A stretch of DNA of 64,000 bases from UBA1930 sp943368475 (GTDB lineage: Bacteria; Bacteroidota; Bacteroidia; Chitinophagales; Chitinophagaceae), in assembly GCA_943368475.1 (NCBI GenBank), contig CALRLF020000015.1, positions 1 through 64,000 on the forward strand, written 5' to 3'. A model generated the notes under the pieces. It was not told where the DNA came from. It was given only the letters and a program-made list of their open reading frames with translations, and did not search any database. The position numbers and the translations under genes are program-made. Shown piece by piece: positions 54,588-62,644 of this stretch. Positions within the stretch are counted from its first letter, which is position 1, and every line of letters begins with the position of its first letter.

Positions 54588-54881
54588 ATGAAAAGCAAAT
54601 TGAAAGAGGAAACGATTCAAACACTTCATCCACAAGCTAATAAAACGAATAAGAAAATTATTTTAAGTAAATGCAATTTCATTCGAGATAATATTTTAGC
54701 GATTTAAACTGGCAATGAACTTACACATACAGAGCTAATAGAAGAATTGTTTCAAAGAGTAAAAGACAATTTTGAAGGAGGTATACAATGGTATGTGGAA
54801 ACAGTTAAGCTTGACTTGGAAGCTAGGAAACTAATTGAACAACTCAGACCAAACCTGAAAAATATAAACAGACAACAATGA
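54588..54881 (+). pseudogene. DUF6958-like gene broken by an in-frame TAA
   Basis: Frame 54588-54881 (97 codons plus TGA) has TAA at 54705-54707 and then continues with clear coding sense (TGNELTHTELIEELFQRVKD, WYVETVKLDLEARKLIEQL). The second half matches what I recall of small DUF6958 proteins. The frame is otherwise intact, with a single nonsense codon after 39 residues. The terminal TGA touches the left box ACCGCTAAC of copy D, as in integron cassettes. Confidence 0.75.
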
Positions 54882-55087
54882 ACCGCTAACATGGGGTTTA
54901 ATGCAAGTTGGGCAGCCGGAATAACAATGCATATTTGTAATTCTATTTTGCTTTTGTTCGGTCAGGTCGTACATCCCTGAACTTTAGTTCTTAACTTCAA
55001 CTTTATATTTTCAAGCAGCAGCAGTTGTGGGCAGACGGAAGATAATTTCCCTACCTGCTCAGCAATAGCCGGCCGTTAGCGGTAATG
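54879..55087 (+). repeat. attC-like imperfect inverted repeat, copy D
   Basis: Left ACCGCTAAC (54882-54890) and right GTTAGCGGT (55075-55083) are perfect reverse complements. Further in, GGGGTTTAATGCAAGTTGGG faces CCTGCTCAGCAATAGCCGGC. Shares the long internal block from 54981 (ACTTTAGTTCTTAACTTCAA) with copy F, plus GTGGGCAGACGGAA. Confidence 0.75.
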
Positions 55088-55120
55088 CTGTGATACAACC
55101 TAAATATGATTAACAATAAT

Positions 55121-56422
55121 ATGAAGAAAGCATTTTTGGTAATAATAATTTTAAGTTTAACAACTGCTTCGTTTGCTCAAAGTCTTAAACAAGTTTTTGT
55201 ATCAACCGACATTGACAATTTTTGGGTTGCTTACGACAAAATAATTTCAACGACTGACAGCGTTAAACAATACAATTATCTAAAGGAATGCTACCTTAAC
55301 AAAGGCACACAAGGTTTAAAAAGTATAATGGAAGTTCGTAATTATTCAGACAAGGATTTTATTGATGCTATTAATAAATATCCTAAATTTTGGAATTCAT
55401 TAAGACTTAATACCTTAAAAGCGAAAAGTCTTTATCCGGAAATTAATTCTGATATTCAAAAACTTAAAAAAGCATATCCCAACTTAAAACCTTCGACAAT
55501 ATATTTTACAATTGGTGCATTAAGAACGGGTGGTACAACTCTGGGAAATAAGGTTTTAATTGGAAGTGAATTATCATTGGCTGACAAAAATACTTTTATT
55601 GATGAACTTCCAACTTGGCGACAACCATTTTACAAGACACAAAACCCTATTCATGAAATTGCCTTATTGTGTACGCACGAATACATACATACACAACAGA
55701 AGGAAATAGTTCATAATTTGATATCTATGTGTTTATATGAGGGAGTAGCAGAATTTATATCTTGCAAAGTAACAAATAAAAAATCTGATGCACCAGCAAT
55801 TGAATTTGGCAAGGCGAATCAAAAAATAATTCTTGACAAATTTGTTGCTGATTTGTTTATAATGACCAATAACTATAATTGGCTGTGGGGAGAAAATCTA
55901 AATGAGTTAAAAGTCAGGGATTTAGGTTATTACATTGGTTATGAAATTTGCGAACGCTATTACAACCTTTCTAAAGACAAAACAAAAGCAATTAAAGAGC
56001 TTATTGAACTTGACTACACGAATGAAAAGGAAGTTGAACGTATTGTAGATGGTACAAAATTATTGCCCAAAACATTAGAAGCATTAAATAACGATTACGA
56101 AAAACAGCGACCAACTGTAATAAAAATGACACCATTTGAGAATGGTAGTCAAAAAGTAAAATCAGGGCTTACAAAAATTACAATCATCTTTTCTGAGCCA
56201 TTGGTAAAATATAATACCGGGGTTGATTTTGGACCACTTGGACAAAAATATTTCCCTAAAATTAACCCAGAAAGAATTTTTGGCGAAGATGGAAAGTCGT
56301 GGACATTTGAAGCAGATTTAAAACCTAATCAAAAGTACCAAATTTTGATTGCAAACAATTTTAGAAAAGAAAATGGAGTAAGACTTAAACCCTATTTAAT
56401 TGATTTTAAAACAGCTGACTAA
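55121..56422 (+). CDS. Secreted HExxH metalloprotease-like protein with C-terminal Ig-like domain
   Basis: 433 residues from ATG 55121 (an ATG at 55106 is also in frame). Signal peptide ends ASFAQ. Zinc motif HEYIH (186-190) inside IALLCTHEYIHTQQKE, with the downstream glutamate in LYEGVAEFISC, as in DUF2268-like gluzincins. Then a C-terminal SbsA-type Ig-like domain (about 340-433, KITIIFSEPLVKYNTG, LKPNQKYQILI). Predicted periplasmic or secreted peptidase; substrate unknown. It is alone between copies D and E. Confidence 0.8.
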   Translation: MKKAFLVIIILSLTTASFAQSLKQVFVSTDIDNFWVAYDKIISTTDSVKQYNYLKECYLNKGTQGLKSIMEVRNYSDKDFIDAINKYPKFWNSLRLNTLKAKSLYPEINSDIQKLKKAYPNLKPSTIYFTIGALRTGGTTLGNKVLIGSELSLADKNTFIDELPTWRQPFYKTQNPIHEIALLCTHEYIHTQQKEIVHNLISMCLYEGVAEFISCKVTNKKSDAPAIEFGKANQKIILDKFVADLFIMTNNYNWLWGENLNELKVRDLGYYIGYEICERYYNLSKDKTKAIKELIELDYTNEKEVERIVDGTKLLPKTLEALNNDYEKQRPTVIKMTPFENGSQKVKSGLTKITIIFSEPLVKYNTGVDFGPLGQKYFPKINPERIFGEDGKSWTFEADLKPNQKYQILIANNFRKENGVRLKPYLIDFKTAD

Positions 56423-56430
56423 AAAGACAA

Positions 56431-56568
56431 CTACCATCAGGCGGTTTTGCAATATGGCGGGGCTTCAAATATATGCTCAACTTTTTGTTCGCTATTTAGC
56501 AGCGGTTAAGGGCTGACGGAATGCTAACTCCCCAACAATGCAAAGCCTTTTTCGTTAGCGGTCATTAC
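56431..56568 (+). repeat. attC-like imperfect inverted repeat, copy E
   Basis: Left GGCGGTTTTGCAATATGGCG (56440-56459) faces right CAACAATGCAAAGCCTTTTT; right end GTTAGCGGTCATTAC (56554-56568). The shared core GGTTAAGGGCTGACGGAA (56504-56521) lies inside. The shortest of the copies. Confidence 0.75.
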
Positions 56569-56606
56569 AAACGATTAAGCTACCTTTTTAACGAATTTGA
56601 CTGAAT

Positions 56607-57254
56607 ATGAAACAGATGATTAAGAAGTATTTGGTTTTTATATGCATGATTATTTCAGTGATATTAATTGTAAAAGCTGCGTTAGTATATCCAGGTGGAT
56701 CTTTGCTCGACAAAAATTCAGTGGGTTTTGACTGGTCAAAAAATTTTATTAGCAATTTATTTGCAGCAAAAGCGATCAATGGCTCTGAGAACCCTGGCAG
56801 AATTTGGGCAATACTTGGAATGGCATTCCAGTCGGTTGGTTATGGTATTTTTTTTATAAATATGTCGAAAAAAATTTCTTTGAAAGTATGGGTTAATATT
56901 TTAAAGTATATAGGATTTGCCAACATTTTTTTAATTTTCTTAATTGCAACACCTTACCACGACCTAGGAACCTTTTCAATTATTTTAACACTGTTGGGCC
57001 TATTTGTGATTACCTTTTTTGTACTTAAGTCAAAACTACATTTTCTCAAATTTTGCTGTATAATATGCTTATCGACTTATTACTGTTTCTTTTTCTTTTA
57101 TGGCTTTAGTTATTTGGGATTAGCCTTTATAATGCAGAAAGTATATTCTTTAAGTTCAATACTATTAGTTTTAGGACTGGAATATTTTACAAAACATGAA
57201 GATTTTGTACATATTAAATCGGGAGAACAAAAAATAAAAGCCACGAACCGCTAA
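56607..57254 (+). CDS. DUF998-like polytopic membrane protein
   Basis: 215 residues, about six membrane helices. N-terminal loop YPGGSLLDKNSVGFDWSKNF followed by ISNLFAAKAINGSENPG recalls the DUF998 opening. Inner membrane, function unknown. Its stop TAA (57252-57254) lies inside the left box CGCTAAC of copy F, so the gene and repeat form one unit. Confidence 0.75.
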   Translation: MKQMIKKYLVFICMIISVILIVKAALVYPGGSLLDKNSVGFDWSKNFISNLFAAKAINGSENPGRIWAILGMAFQSVGYGIFFINMSKKISLKVWVNILKYIGFANIFLIFLIATPYHDLGTFSIILTLLGLFVITFFVLKSKLHFLKFCCIICLSTYYCFFFFYGFSYLGLAFIMQKVYSLSSILLVLGLEYFTKHEDFVHIKSGEQKIKATNR

Positions 57255-57463
57255 CATTGGGTTTTATGCAAGTTGTGCTTAACCAGCAAACATCCGTCAA
57301 TTGTAAATCCAAGCTTTGGTGCTTACTGGACGAATAAATTTCAACTTTAGTTCTTAACTTCAACTTTATATATTCAACCAGCTGCGGTTATGGGTAGACG
57401 GATCCTGATAGCTATCGGGACTATTTCCCGTACTTCGGCAAGCCCTGACCGCTGATGTCAATG
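57243..57463 (+). repeat. attC-like imperfect inverted repeat, copy F
   Basis: Left ACCGCTAACATTGGGTTTTA (from 57247). The right end is less preserved (GGCAAGCCCTGACCGCTGAT, near 57437-57456). Inner block shared with copy D from 57344 and core GGTTATGGGTAGACGGAT. Confidence 0.65.
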
Positions 57464-57512
57464 TAAGCGACATCTTACACTATTCAAATAAACTATATTC
57501 AATCCCCTTACA

Positions 57513-58214
57513 ATGATTTCAAATAAAAATGTAGCACGAATTGCCGGGCTGTTATATCTAATAGTTATTGCCACAGGTTTTTTTGCAGAAATATTTGTAC
57601 GACAAGCATTCAAAGTTTCCGGAGATGCTTTGAATACAGCAAATAATATACAATCTTCAGAAATGCTTTTTCGATTGGGGGTTGTTGCAGACATAATCAA
57701 TTTTATTTGTGGCTTACCATGTGTTTTAATTATTTATTATTTATTTAAACGAATCAATAAATATTTTCTTCAACTTGCTTTAATATTTGTTATCATTCAA
57801 ACTGCAATTATTGCCGTAAATCTTTTAAACCAAACTTCACCTTTACTAATTCTGGGTAATAACGCTTACTTAAAATCATTTCAACCCAATCAACTTGCTA
57901 CCCTTTCGCAATTATCACTAAACATACAGGGTGTAGGATATGCAATAGGCTTGGTATTCTTTGGGTTTTATTGCTTGTTGGTTGGCTATGTTGTTTTTAA
58001 ATCTAAAATGGTTCCTAAATTACTGGGCATACTTTATATCATTTCGGGAATAGGATACCTTATAAACAGTTTCACAATGCTGCTTTCAAAAGGATTTGCA
58101 AATCCCATATTTTCATATGTAGCTATCCCAATTTTTATTGGAGAATTATCATTTTGCCTGTGGTTATTGATAAAAGGAATTGACAATTCAGAAACATTTA
58201 ACCCTAATGATTAA
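57513..58214 (+). CDS. DUF4386 family membrane protein
   Basis: 233 residues. Starts MISNKNVARIAGLLYLIVIA, the usual DUF4386 opening, and has about six membrane helices with VFKSKMVPKLLGILYIISGIG near the end. Inner membrane; no known role. It follows copy F. Its last 11 bases overlap the hipA remnant on the other strand, so the cargo abuts the broken hipBA locus without a repeat in between. Confidence 0.85.
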   Translation: MISNKNVARIAGLLYLIVIATGFFAEIFVRQAFKVSGDALNTANNIQSSEMLFRLGVVADIINFICGLPCVLIIYYLFKRINKYFLQLALIFVIIQTAIIAVNLLNQTSPLLILGNNAYLKSFQPNQLATLSQLSLNIQGVGYAIGLVFFGFYCLLVGYVVFKSKMVPKLLGILYIISGIGYLINSFTMLLSKGFANPIFSYVAIPIFIGELSFCLWLLIKGIDNSETFNPND

Positions 58215-58530
58215 GAAAACTGGCACCAACTGCAATTGCAGCTTCTCTTCTTTGCATCAATATCCTGCCCCACCTGTTGGGACAGGAATCCATGAAAATT
58301 CCAAAATTCAATTTCTCCTCCCTTGGGTAGTAAGAGCCTGGGTACAGCTGCAAATCGGGGTCAAGCATTTGTGAAAATCCCGATTTCAGCCAGCTATCTG
58401 TGTATTCAAAAGCAAAGGTTTCTTTTCCTCTTGTTGGTGTAACAGCCAGTATGCTCATTAATACAGGATTGGAAGGTGTAGCCTAATCTGCATACACAAA
58501 TATTTCTTTATGGGTATTGACTGTTGCCAT
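58204..58530 (-). pseudogene. hipA: hipA 5' remnant (HipA-family kinase toxin), broken
   Basis: From ATG 58530 the frame reads MATVNTHKEIFVYAD and then TAG (58483-58485), where HipA proteins have a tryptophan (TGG to TAG). It resumes in frame with MSILAVTPTRGKETFAFEYT, QLYPGSYYPREEK and CPNRWGRILMQRREAAIA, the HipA N-terminal domain. The match ends near 58228, where the cargo region begins; the kinase domain of some 300 residues is missing. So the toxin is dead by both a nonsense codon and truncation. Confidence 0.82.
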
Positions 58531-58853
58531 ATTGAATTAATTGGTCGTGTTTTTTTGGGTGCTCTTTCTTTTGTTACCAATGCTGCATCCTGAAGCTTCC
58601 TGCCCAGTTTATCATCATTGGCTACTTTTATTAAATCTTTTTCTAAACCCAGTACAAAAAGTACCTGGGCATAGGTACCCATTGCTACACTGCCCGAACC
58701 TGTTTCAACCGCCCATAGTGTTTTACGGCTGATATTTGCCCGTTGGGCAACCTGCTCGGCACTGAACTTCCTTCTCAATCGGGCAAGGCGTATATTTTCG
58801 CCTAATTCAAGCAGTACTTTCTGTACAGAGGGGAGTAATACAATTTTATTCAT
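58458..58853 (-). CDS. hipB: HipB-like XRE antitoxin of a dead hipBA pair
   Basis: From ATG 58853 (open to 58880): MNKIVLLPSVQKVLLELGEN and an XRE helix-turn-helix (EQVAQRANISRKTLWAVETG), then KVANDDKLGRKLQDAALV and KERAPKK. After that the frame runs over the hipA start for about 30 residues of non-homologous sequence, which suggests that its natural stop was lost to a small indel. HipB represses its own operon and neutralises HipA; with HipA destroyed it may still act as a DNA-binding repressor. Confidence 0.75.
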   Translation of the reverse strand: MNKIVLLPSVQKVLLELGENIRLARLRRKFSAEQVAQRANISRKTLWAVETGSGSVAMGTYAQVLFVLGLEKDLIKVANDDKLGRKLQDAALVTKERAPKKTRPINSIWQQSIPIKKYLCMQIRLHLPILY

Positions 58854-58880
58854 AACGGGTATAATATTACACAAATACAC

Positions 58881-59321
58881 TACTATTGAGTAAAATATTA
58901 CCAGTTATTTTATTTCAGCAATATCTCCTGTAAGGAACATTGCGTTTTTAAAATAAGGACTCAGTAAAAATGCATTCTTTACCTAAGTGAGCATTTGAGA
59001 AAAGATGGCCTTTAAACATACCGTAACATTTATTTTTTACTTTGTTACAGCTTTTTGCACAAAACACATATTGATTTACAAGTACTTGTGTGTAACAATT
59101 TTTTGGTAACATTTTAAATTGTTACAAGAATTTTGTTACAGTTACGAAAGAACTAGAACAACACTCTGTAAAAATTGGTTCATTCAGCATACAGCTACTA
59201 TAATGATAATTCAAAAAGAGCTACCAATTATAAACCTGAACAATATGAACTCTGAAAGCCAAGTGAGTGTGCAGTGATAAACTGATATGCAACTAATGCA
59301 AGGGCTTAGAAAGTTAAATAA
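58881..59321. other. 440-base gap containing one GTAAC element
   Basis: No gene seen. It holds copy 5 of the hairpin element (59022-59140). The remaining AT-rich parts show no convincing terminator or promoter. Confidence 0.6.
59022..59140 (+). repeat. 119-bp GTAAC hairpin element, copy 5
   Basis: CGTAACA to TGTTACA. Hairpin 59091-59140 with 21-nt arms and the constant TTTTAAAT loop; four mismatched positions, the most decayed copy. It is between two minus-strand genes and not near a PVDGG gene, so the element is not restricted to those loci. Confidence 0.85.
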
Positions 59322-59831
59322 TCATTTTGACCATGATTTTAACCGGTTATTCATTTCTGTAACCAATTCAATATTATTTTGGTAGATGAAATTGGTCTTA
59401 ATAAGTTGCTGTAATTTTTCACTTGCTTCTTTAGGAGTTATTAAATCTGCTTCCAACAGCCTATCGAAGATCCATAACATTCCATGGTATTCGATTGCTT
59501 TTTGCTTAGCAAAACGTCTTACATTTTTGTCGCTACTAAGTACCATTGCTTCTATTTTAGCTGCAAGATGCAATACTGTTTTGTCGTTGTCGGAAAGAGA
59601 ACGAGGATAGCCGCCATTGAAAATTGTAATACGGTCGTCTTCTGTTAATGAATGAAGTGTGAGCTTGCCGAATGAGTGAAATGCAAGCAGTAGTTCTTGT
59701 TGTGATGGGTAAAGTTCGTTGTATACATCTATAGATGTATGAATTTCTATATCTAATTGAAAGAACTGGGATGCCAGTTTTAATTCACAAAGGTCAATAA
59801 AAATACATGCATCAGTTATGGCTAGTTTCAC
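59322..59831 (-). CDS. PIN-like nuclease, toxin partner of the XRE-ImmA protein
   Basis: 169 residues. PIN-like pattern of acidic residues: ITDACIFIDLCEL at the start, VYNELYPSQQE, LSDNDKTVLHLAAKIEAMVL and SSDKNVRRFAKQKAIEY. Probably an endoribonuclease. It starts 41 bases after the XRE-ImmA/IrrE gene's stop in the same direction, an arrangement described for two-gene toxin-antitoxin modules (Xre-COG2856 with a PIN-like partner). Toxicity not shown. Confidence 0.8.
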   Translation of the reverse strand: MKLAITDACIFIDLCELKLASQFFQLDIEIHTSIDVYNELYPSQQELLLAFHSFGKLTLHSLTEDDRITIFNGGYPRSLSDNDKTVLHLAAKIEAMVLSSDKNVRRFAKQKAIEYHGMLWIFDRLLEADLITPKEASEKLQQLIKTNFIYQNNIELVTEMNNRLKSWSK

Positions 59832-59872
59832 CCTAATACTATTTAGTAAGAAATTTTATTGCAATATAATCA

Positions 59873-60934
59873 TTATGCAATTATTAGAGATTTATCTCTA
59901 AACTCAGCAAGGGTTTGGTTATTAAGTGATGCAGCTTTACTAATAGATATTAGTTCTTCACCAAGTGCTCTAAACAATAACTGTTCAAACCTACTTGATT
60001 TTTCTTCACCTATAAATTCAACTGGTTCATTGATTTTCCAACCTTTTTGTTTTACGAAAAAGAAGAATTGCTTGCAATAAGTTTCTGAAATTATACCCAA
60101 ATCTTTTGCTCTCATAACAATCGCCTGCATGGATATACCATATTGCTTTTTAAGTGCACCCAGTTCTTGTATCATTAGTTTGGTTCTGCTTTTGCCCAAC
60201 TCAATACCTGCAGCTTCTTTGGGCAATAACATTGCAGCAGCAAATTGATGGCAAAATTTTTCCTTTTCATTTTCGGGTAATCCTTCTAATGGCAGCAACA
60301 AATGCCCCAGCTCGTGTAATACAGTAAAACGTTTTCTATCGGTTGATTTTACTTTGCCGCTATTGAGTGCAATAACAGGAATGGTTTTGTTATTTACCCA
60401 GGTTTGTAAACCATCGTAGCTATCACCTGCATCTATCTCTACTACTTTAATGTGGTTGTCTTCTAACAATTCAATACAATTGGCAATAGGGCCATTTCCT
60501 ATTTTCCAAGCTGCCCTTACTTCTAGTACTGCTTTTTCAATTTCGGCAACTGAAGTAATGATGTTCCAACCTTTTAAAGGATTAATAAATTCGGTTTGAA
60601 TAGACAAAATTTCTTCTAGTTCCAGATAACGGGTTAGTTTGTCTTTTACTTCTTCAATAATTCTGTATTCGTCTTTAGCTGGTAATTTTTTGAGTTTACG
60701 GAATTCTATTTCGCTGAGTTCTACAACTGAATCTCGGAAGAAAAAATCGGGACGAAGATTTAGTGTTTTACATAGAAGATTAACCATTTCACTATCGGGA
60801 ATTACCTCACCTTTTTCATATTTATGTAAGGCCTGACGTGATACTTTATTTTCTAACTTATTTGCAAGGTCTTGCAACGACAGTCCGTTGAGAACACGGG
60901 CTGATTTAAATCTTTCTGCAAAAATCTGGTTCAT
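59873..60934 (-). CDS. XRE-HTH / ImmA-IrrE metallopeptidase
   Basis: 353 residues. N-terminal XRE domain (NGLSLQDLANKLENKVSRQA, then EKGEVIPDSE), a helical linker, then an ImmA/IrrE (COG2856) gluzincin domain with HELGH at 207-211 and KFCHQFAAAMLLPKEA completing the zinc site. In such proteins the peptidase cleaves a repressor or partner protein in response to a signal. The XRE part probably binds the palindromes upstream. Upstream gene of the PIN pair. Confidence 0.9.
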   Translation of the reverse strand: MNQIFAERFKSARVLNGLSLQDLANKLENKVSRQALHKYEKGEVIPDSEMVNLLCKTLNLRPDFFFRDSVVELSEIEFRKLKKLPAKDEYRIIEEVKDKLTRYLELEEILSIQTEFINPLKGWNIITSVAEIEKAVLEVRAAWKIGNGPIANCIELLEDNHIKVVEIDAGDSYDGLQTWVNNKTIPVIALNSGKVKSTDRKRFTVLHELGHLLLPLEGLPENEKEKFCHQFAAAMLLPKEAAGIELGKSRTKLMIQELGALKKQYGISMQAIVMRAKDLGIISETYCKQFFFFVKQKGWKINEPVEFIGEEKSSRFEQLLFRALGEELISISKAASLNNQTLAEFRDKSLIIA

Positions 60935-60980
60935 TGGTTTATTTGTAGTAGTAACGTATTAAAACAACGTTTAGTTTACA

Positions 60981-60990
60981 AAACTAGTTT
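60981..60990. promoter_or_regulatory. Possible XRE operator near the start of the XRE-ImmA gene
   Basis: Perfect 10-bp palindrome AAACTAGTTT, 47 bases upstream of the ATG. It is preceded by GTTTACAAAA (60974-60983), a half-site repeated in the 61109 palindrome. Autoregulation inferred. Confidence 0.4.
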
Positions 60991-61023
60991 AAATTTATTG
61001 AATTGTCAATCATTTATGAAAAA

Positions 61024-61062
61024 TGACAGTTATAATTTTGTCAGTATTGTGTATAACTGTCA
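61024..61062. promoter_or_regulatory. Inverted repeat, operator candidate
   Basis: TGACAGTTATA (61024-61034) and TATAACTGTCA (61052-61062), perfect 11-bp arms with a 17-base spacer. It lies 90-128 bases upstream of the XRE-ImmA start. Could be the target of the XRE domain. Confidence 0.5.
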
Positions 61063-61108
61063 ATAGTAATGCCAAAAAAAGTTAGAAAATTGAATATTTG
61101 TCATGTTG

Positions 61109-61145
61109 GTTTACAAAATATACGTTTGGTATAATATTTGTAAAC
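61109..61145. promoter_or_regulatory. Second inverted repeat, operator candidate
   Basis: GTTTACAAAATATAC (61109-61123) faces GTATAATATTTGTAAAC (61129-61145), imperfect in the middle, perfect at the outer 8-9 bases. A different sequence from the 61024 repeat, so possibly bound by a different protein. Confidence 0.45.
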
Positions 61146-61286
61146 TTGAATTGTAGACCAATAAACACTATTCTAAAATTGTTAGTAAATAAATACTAAA
61201 ATTATTAACGGTTAAAAATAATGTTGTTTACTTTTGTTGAAGTAGTTTGATGCAATAATAATTGCATTGATACATATAAGTTCTTT

Positions 61287-61324
61287 AAAAAAAGAAAGCC
61301 CCAATTGTTTTCACAACTAAGGCT
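61287..61324 (-). terminator. Terminator of the small minus-strand transcript
   Basis: On the minus strand, AGCC ... GGCT outer and TTGT-GAAA-ACAA inner stem (61324-61297), followed shortly by a run of seven U (61293-61287). Its first bases overlap the stop codon of the 21-residue ORF. Confidence 0.75.
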
Positions 61325-61388
61325 ATAACAAAATGGTTAGAAATGCTTCCAAGGGCTCGGCACTATTACTAGTGCCGCCTCTTTCCAT
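61323..61388 (-). CDS. 21-residue mini-ORF or small RNA on the minus strand
   Basis: ATG at 61388, TAG at 61325-61323, encoding MERGGTSNSAEPLEAFLTIL plus one Leu. It is exactly framed by a good promoter (61404-61434) and a terminator (61287-61324), so a transcript of about 110 nt is likely. The RNA also has an 8-bp hairpin (CGGCACTA / TAGTGCCG) inside the ORF. Whether it is a peptide gene, a leader or a regulatory RNA cannot be decided from sequence. Confidence 0.5.
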   Translation of the reverse strand: MERGGTSNSAEPLEAFLTILL

Positions 61389-61403
61389 TGTGGTTTATTC
61401 CTG

Positions 61404-61434
61404 CAAATATAGCAGACTGAGATTAATAACAAAA
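61404..61434 (-). promoter_or_regulatory. Promoter of the small minus-strand transcript
   Basis: On the minus strand TTTTG (61434-61430), 18 bases, then TATATTTG (61411-61404), a full match to the Bacteroidota TAnnTTTG box. Predicted start near 61397. Confidence 0.7.
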
Positions 61435-61597
61435 TACTCCTGTTATTATAACATCAAAAGCTGCTCATTGTTCTAATACCCACCCTGTTGCTTTTTTCAG
61501 AATTTTAAGTTGTACCCATTATCCATTGTAAAACCCTTGAGGGCAAACGTATGTCCTTAGGTGATCTTATTATTAAAAAATTTAAATTCTTAGCACA

Positions 61598-61828
61598 ATG
61601 GGTAAGAACCAACACGTAGTGCCCCACGGTAAAGAGTGGGCAGTTAAAGGAGCAGGTAACGAAAAAGCAACCAAGGTTACCAATACTCAACAACAGGCTA
61701 TTGCTGCAGCGGTACCAATAGCCAAAAACCAACAATCAGAAGTAGTTATTCATGGAAAAAATGGACAGATAAGGGATAAAGACTCTTATGGTAACGACCC
61801 TGTTTCATCTAAAGATAAAAAACATTAA
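61598..61828 (+). CDS. DUF2188 family protein
   Basis: 76 residues. Begins MGKNQHVVPHGKEWAVKGAG and has the second motif EVVIHGKNGQIRDKDSYGND, the pattern of DUF2188. These are small basic proteins often found in mobile or defence-like settings. Three bases separate its stop from the next ATG, so it is in one operon with the 61832 gene. Confidence 0.88.
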   Translation: MGKNQHVVPHGKEWAVKGAGNEKATKVTNTQQQAIAAAVPIAKNQQSEVVIHGKNGQIRDKDSYGNDPVSSKDKKH

Positions 61829-61831
61829 TCC

Positions 61832-62539
61832 ATGAATACCAGCAACAGTACTCAGGTAATTAACATACCTTATATGTCGGCCAATAAACTCAGTGAGTTT
61901 AGGCTGGCTAGTGATGCTAAAAAGAAAAGCATTATTAAAACGCTAAAATATCCCACCACATTTAAGAACGGCTATTATACAGCTGCCAAAGCTGCGTTTG
62001 TAAAATATATGGCTGATGAAAATCATCAACTGGAAATTTTGCAACATAAAAAAGAAGCGATTCTTGCAACCAATGGAAGCATTTCTGACTGGCAAAAAAA
62101 TAATAATAAAGGTAGTATTGAAGTATTAGAAAACTTTACTGTTTTAGCAGAAACAACATTGGTGGATTATTTGCACTTTGTTGCTCAGAAAAAAGTGCAG
62201 AAAGATGCATTTGTCAGTAATATAAATGGTGTAAATATTAATCTAACGCCTGAAATTATTTTAACAGATAAGCAAACAGGTGAGATAAAAGGCTTTATCA
62301 AATTGGTATTATCAAAAACCAGGAAAATTGATTGGCAGGAAGCCGATTTTACAGCTGCAACCATTAAAGAAAAAATAGAGAAAGTATTTAACGTGAAGTT
62401 GAAATCTAAAAACTGCCTAGTGCTTGATGTTTTTAATATCAGAAAATATGAGGCACCCCGTTATGGTCAATTAAGTAAGCAACACTTAAAATTGACCTGT
62501 GCTGAAATAGCAGCTATGTGGCCTGCTATTACGAATTAA
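61832..62539 (+). CDS. PD-(D/E)XK-like protein, uncertain
   Basis: 235 residues. A PD-(D/E)XK-like segment can be read in NLTPEIILTDKQTGEIKGFI followed by KLVLSK, with Glu then Lys on neighbouring strands. The N-terminal half is helical (RLASDAKKKSIIKTLKYP). It may be a nuclease-fold protein; family not recognised. Co-transcribed with the DUF2188 gene, a pairing that may be a small mobile module. Confidence 0.6.
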   Translation: MNTSNSTQVINIPYMSANKLSEFRLASDAKKKSIIKTLKYPTTFKNGYYTAAKAAFVKYMADENHQLEILQHKKEAILATNGSISDWQKNNNKGSIEVLENFTVLAETTLVDYLHFVAQKKVQKDAFVSNINGVNINLTPEIILTDKQTGEIKGFIKLVLSKTRKIDWQEADFTAATIKEKIEKVFNVKLKSKNCLVLDVFNIRKYEAPRYGQLSKQHLKLTCAEIAAMWPAITN

Positions 62540-62644
62540 CAGTAAAATAAATTGGTTTTCGATTTAATGGTTAGTGAAATTTTTTTTGTGGATTGGTAAA
62601 TGTTATGGTAAAATAATTTTTTAATTAATAATTTATTCTTACTT

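Noticed and set aside
34306..59140. CRISPR array from the repeated GTAAC sequences
   Set aside because: The five copies are many kilobases apart, not regularly spaced, and contain their own palindromes.
61287..61400. tracrRNA or tmRNA
   Set aside because: The plus-strand sequence ACAACTAAGGC recalls tracrRNA, but no CRISPR repeat or Cas9 gene is here. The U-run and promoter lie on the minus strand, so a small minus-strand unit explains it better.
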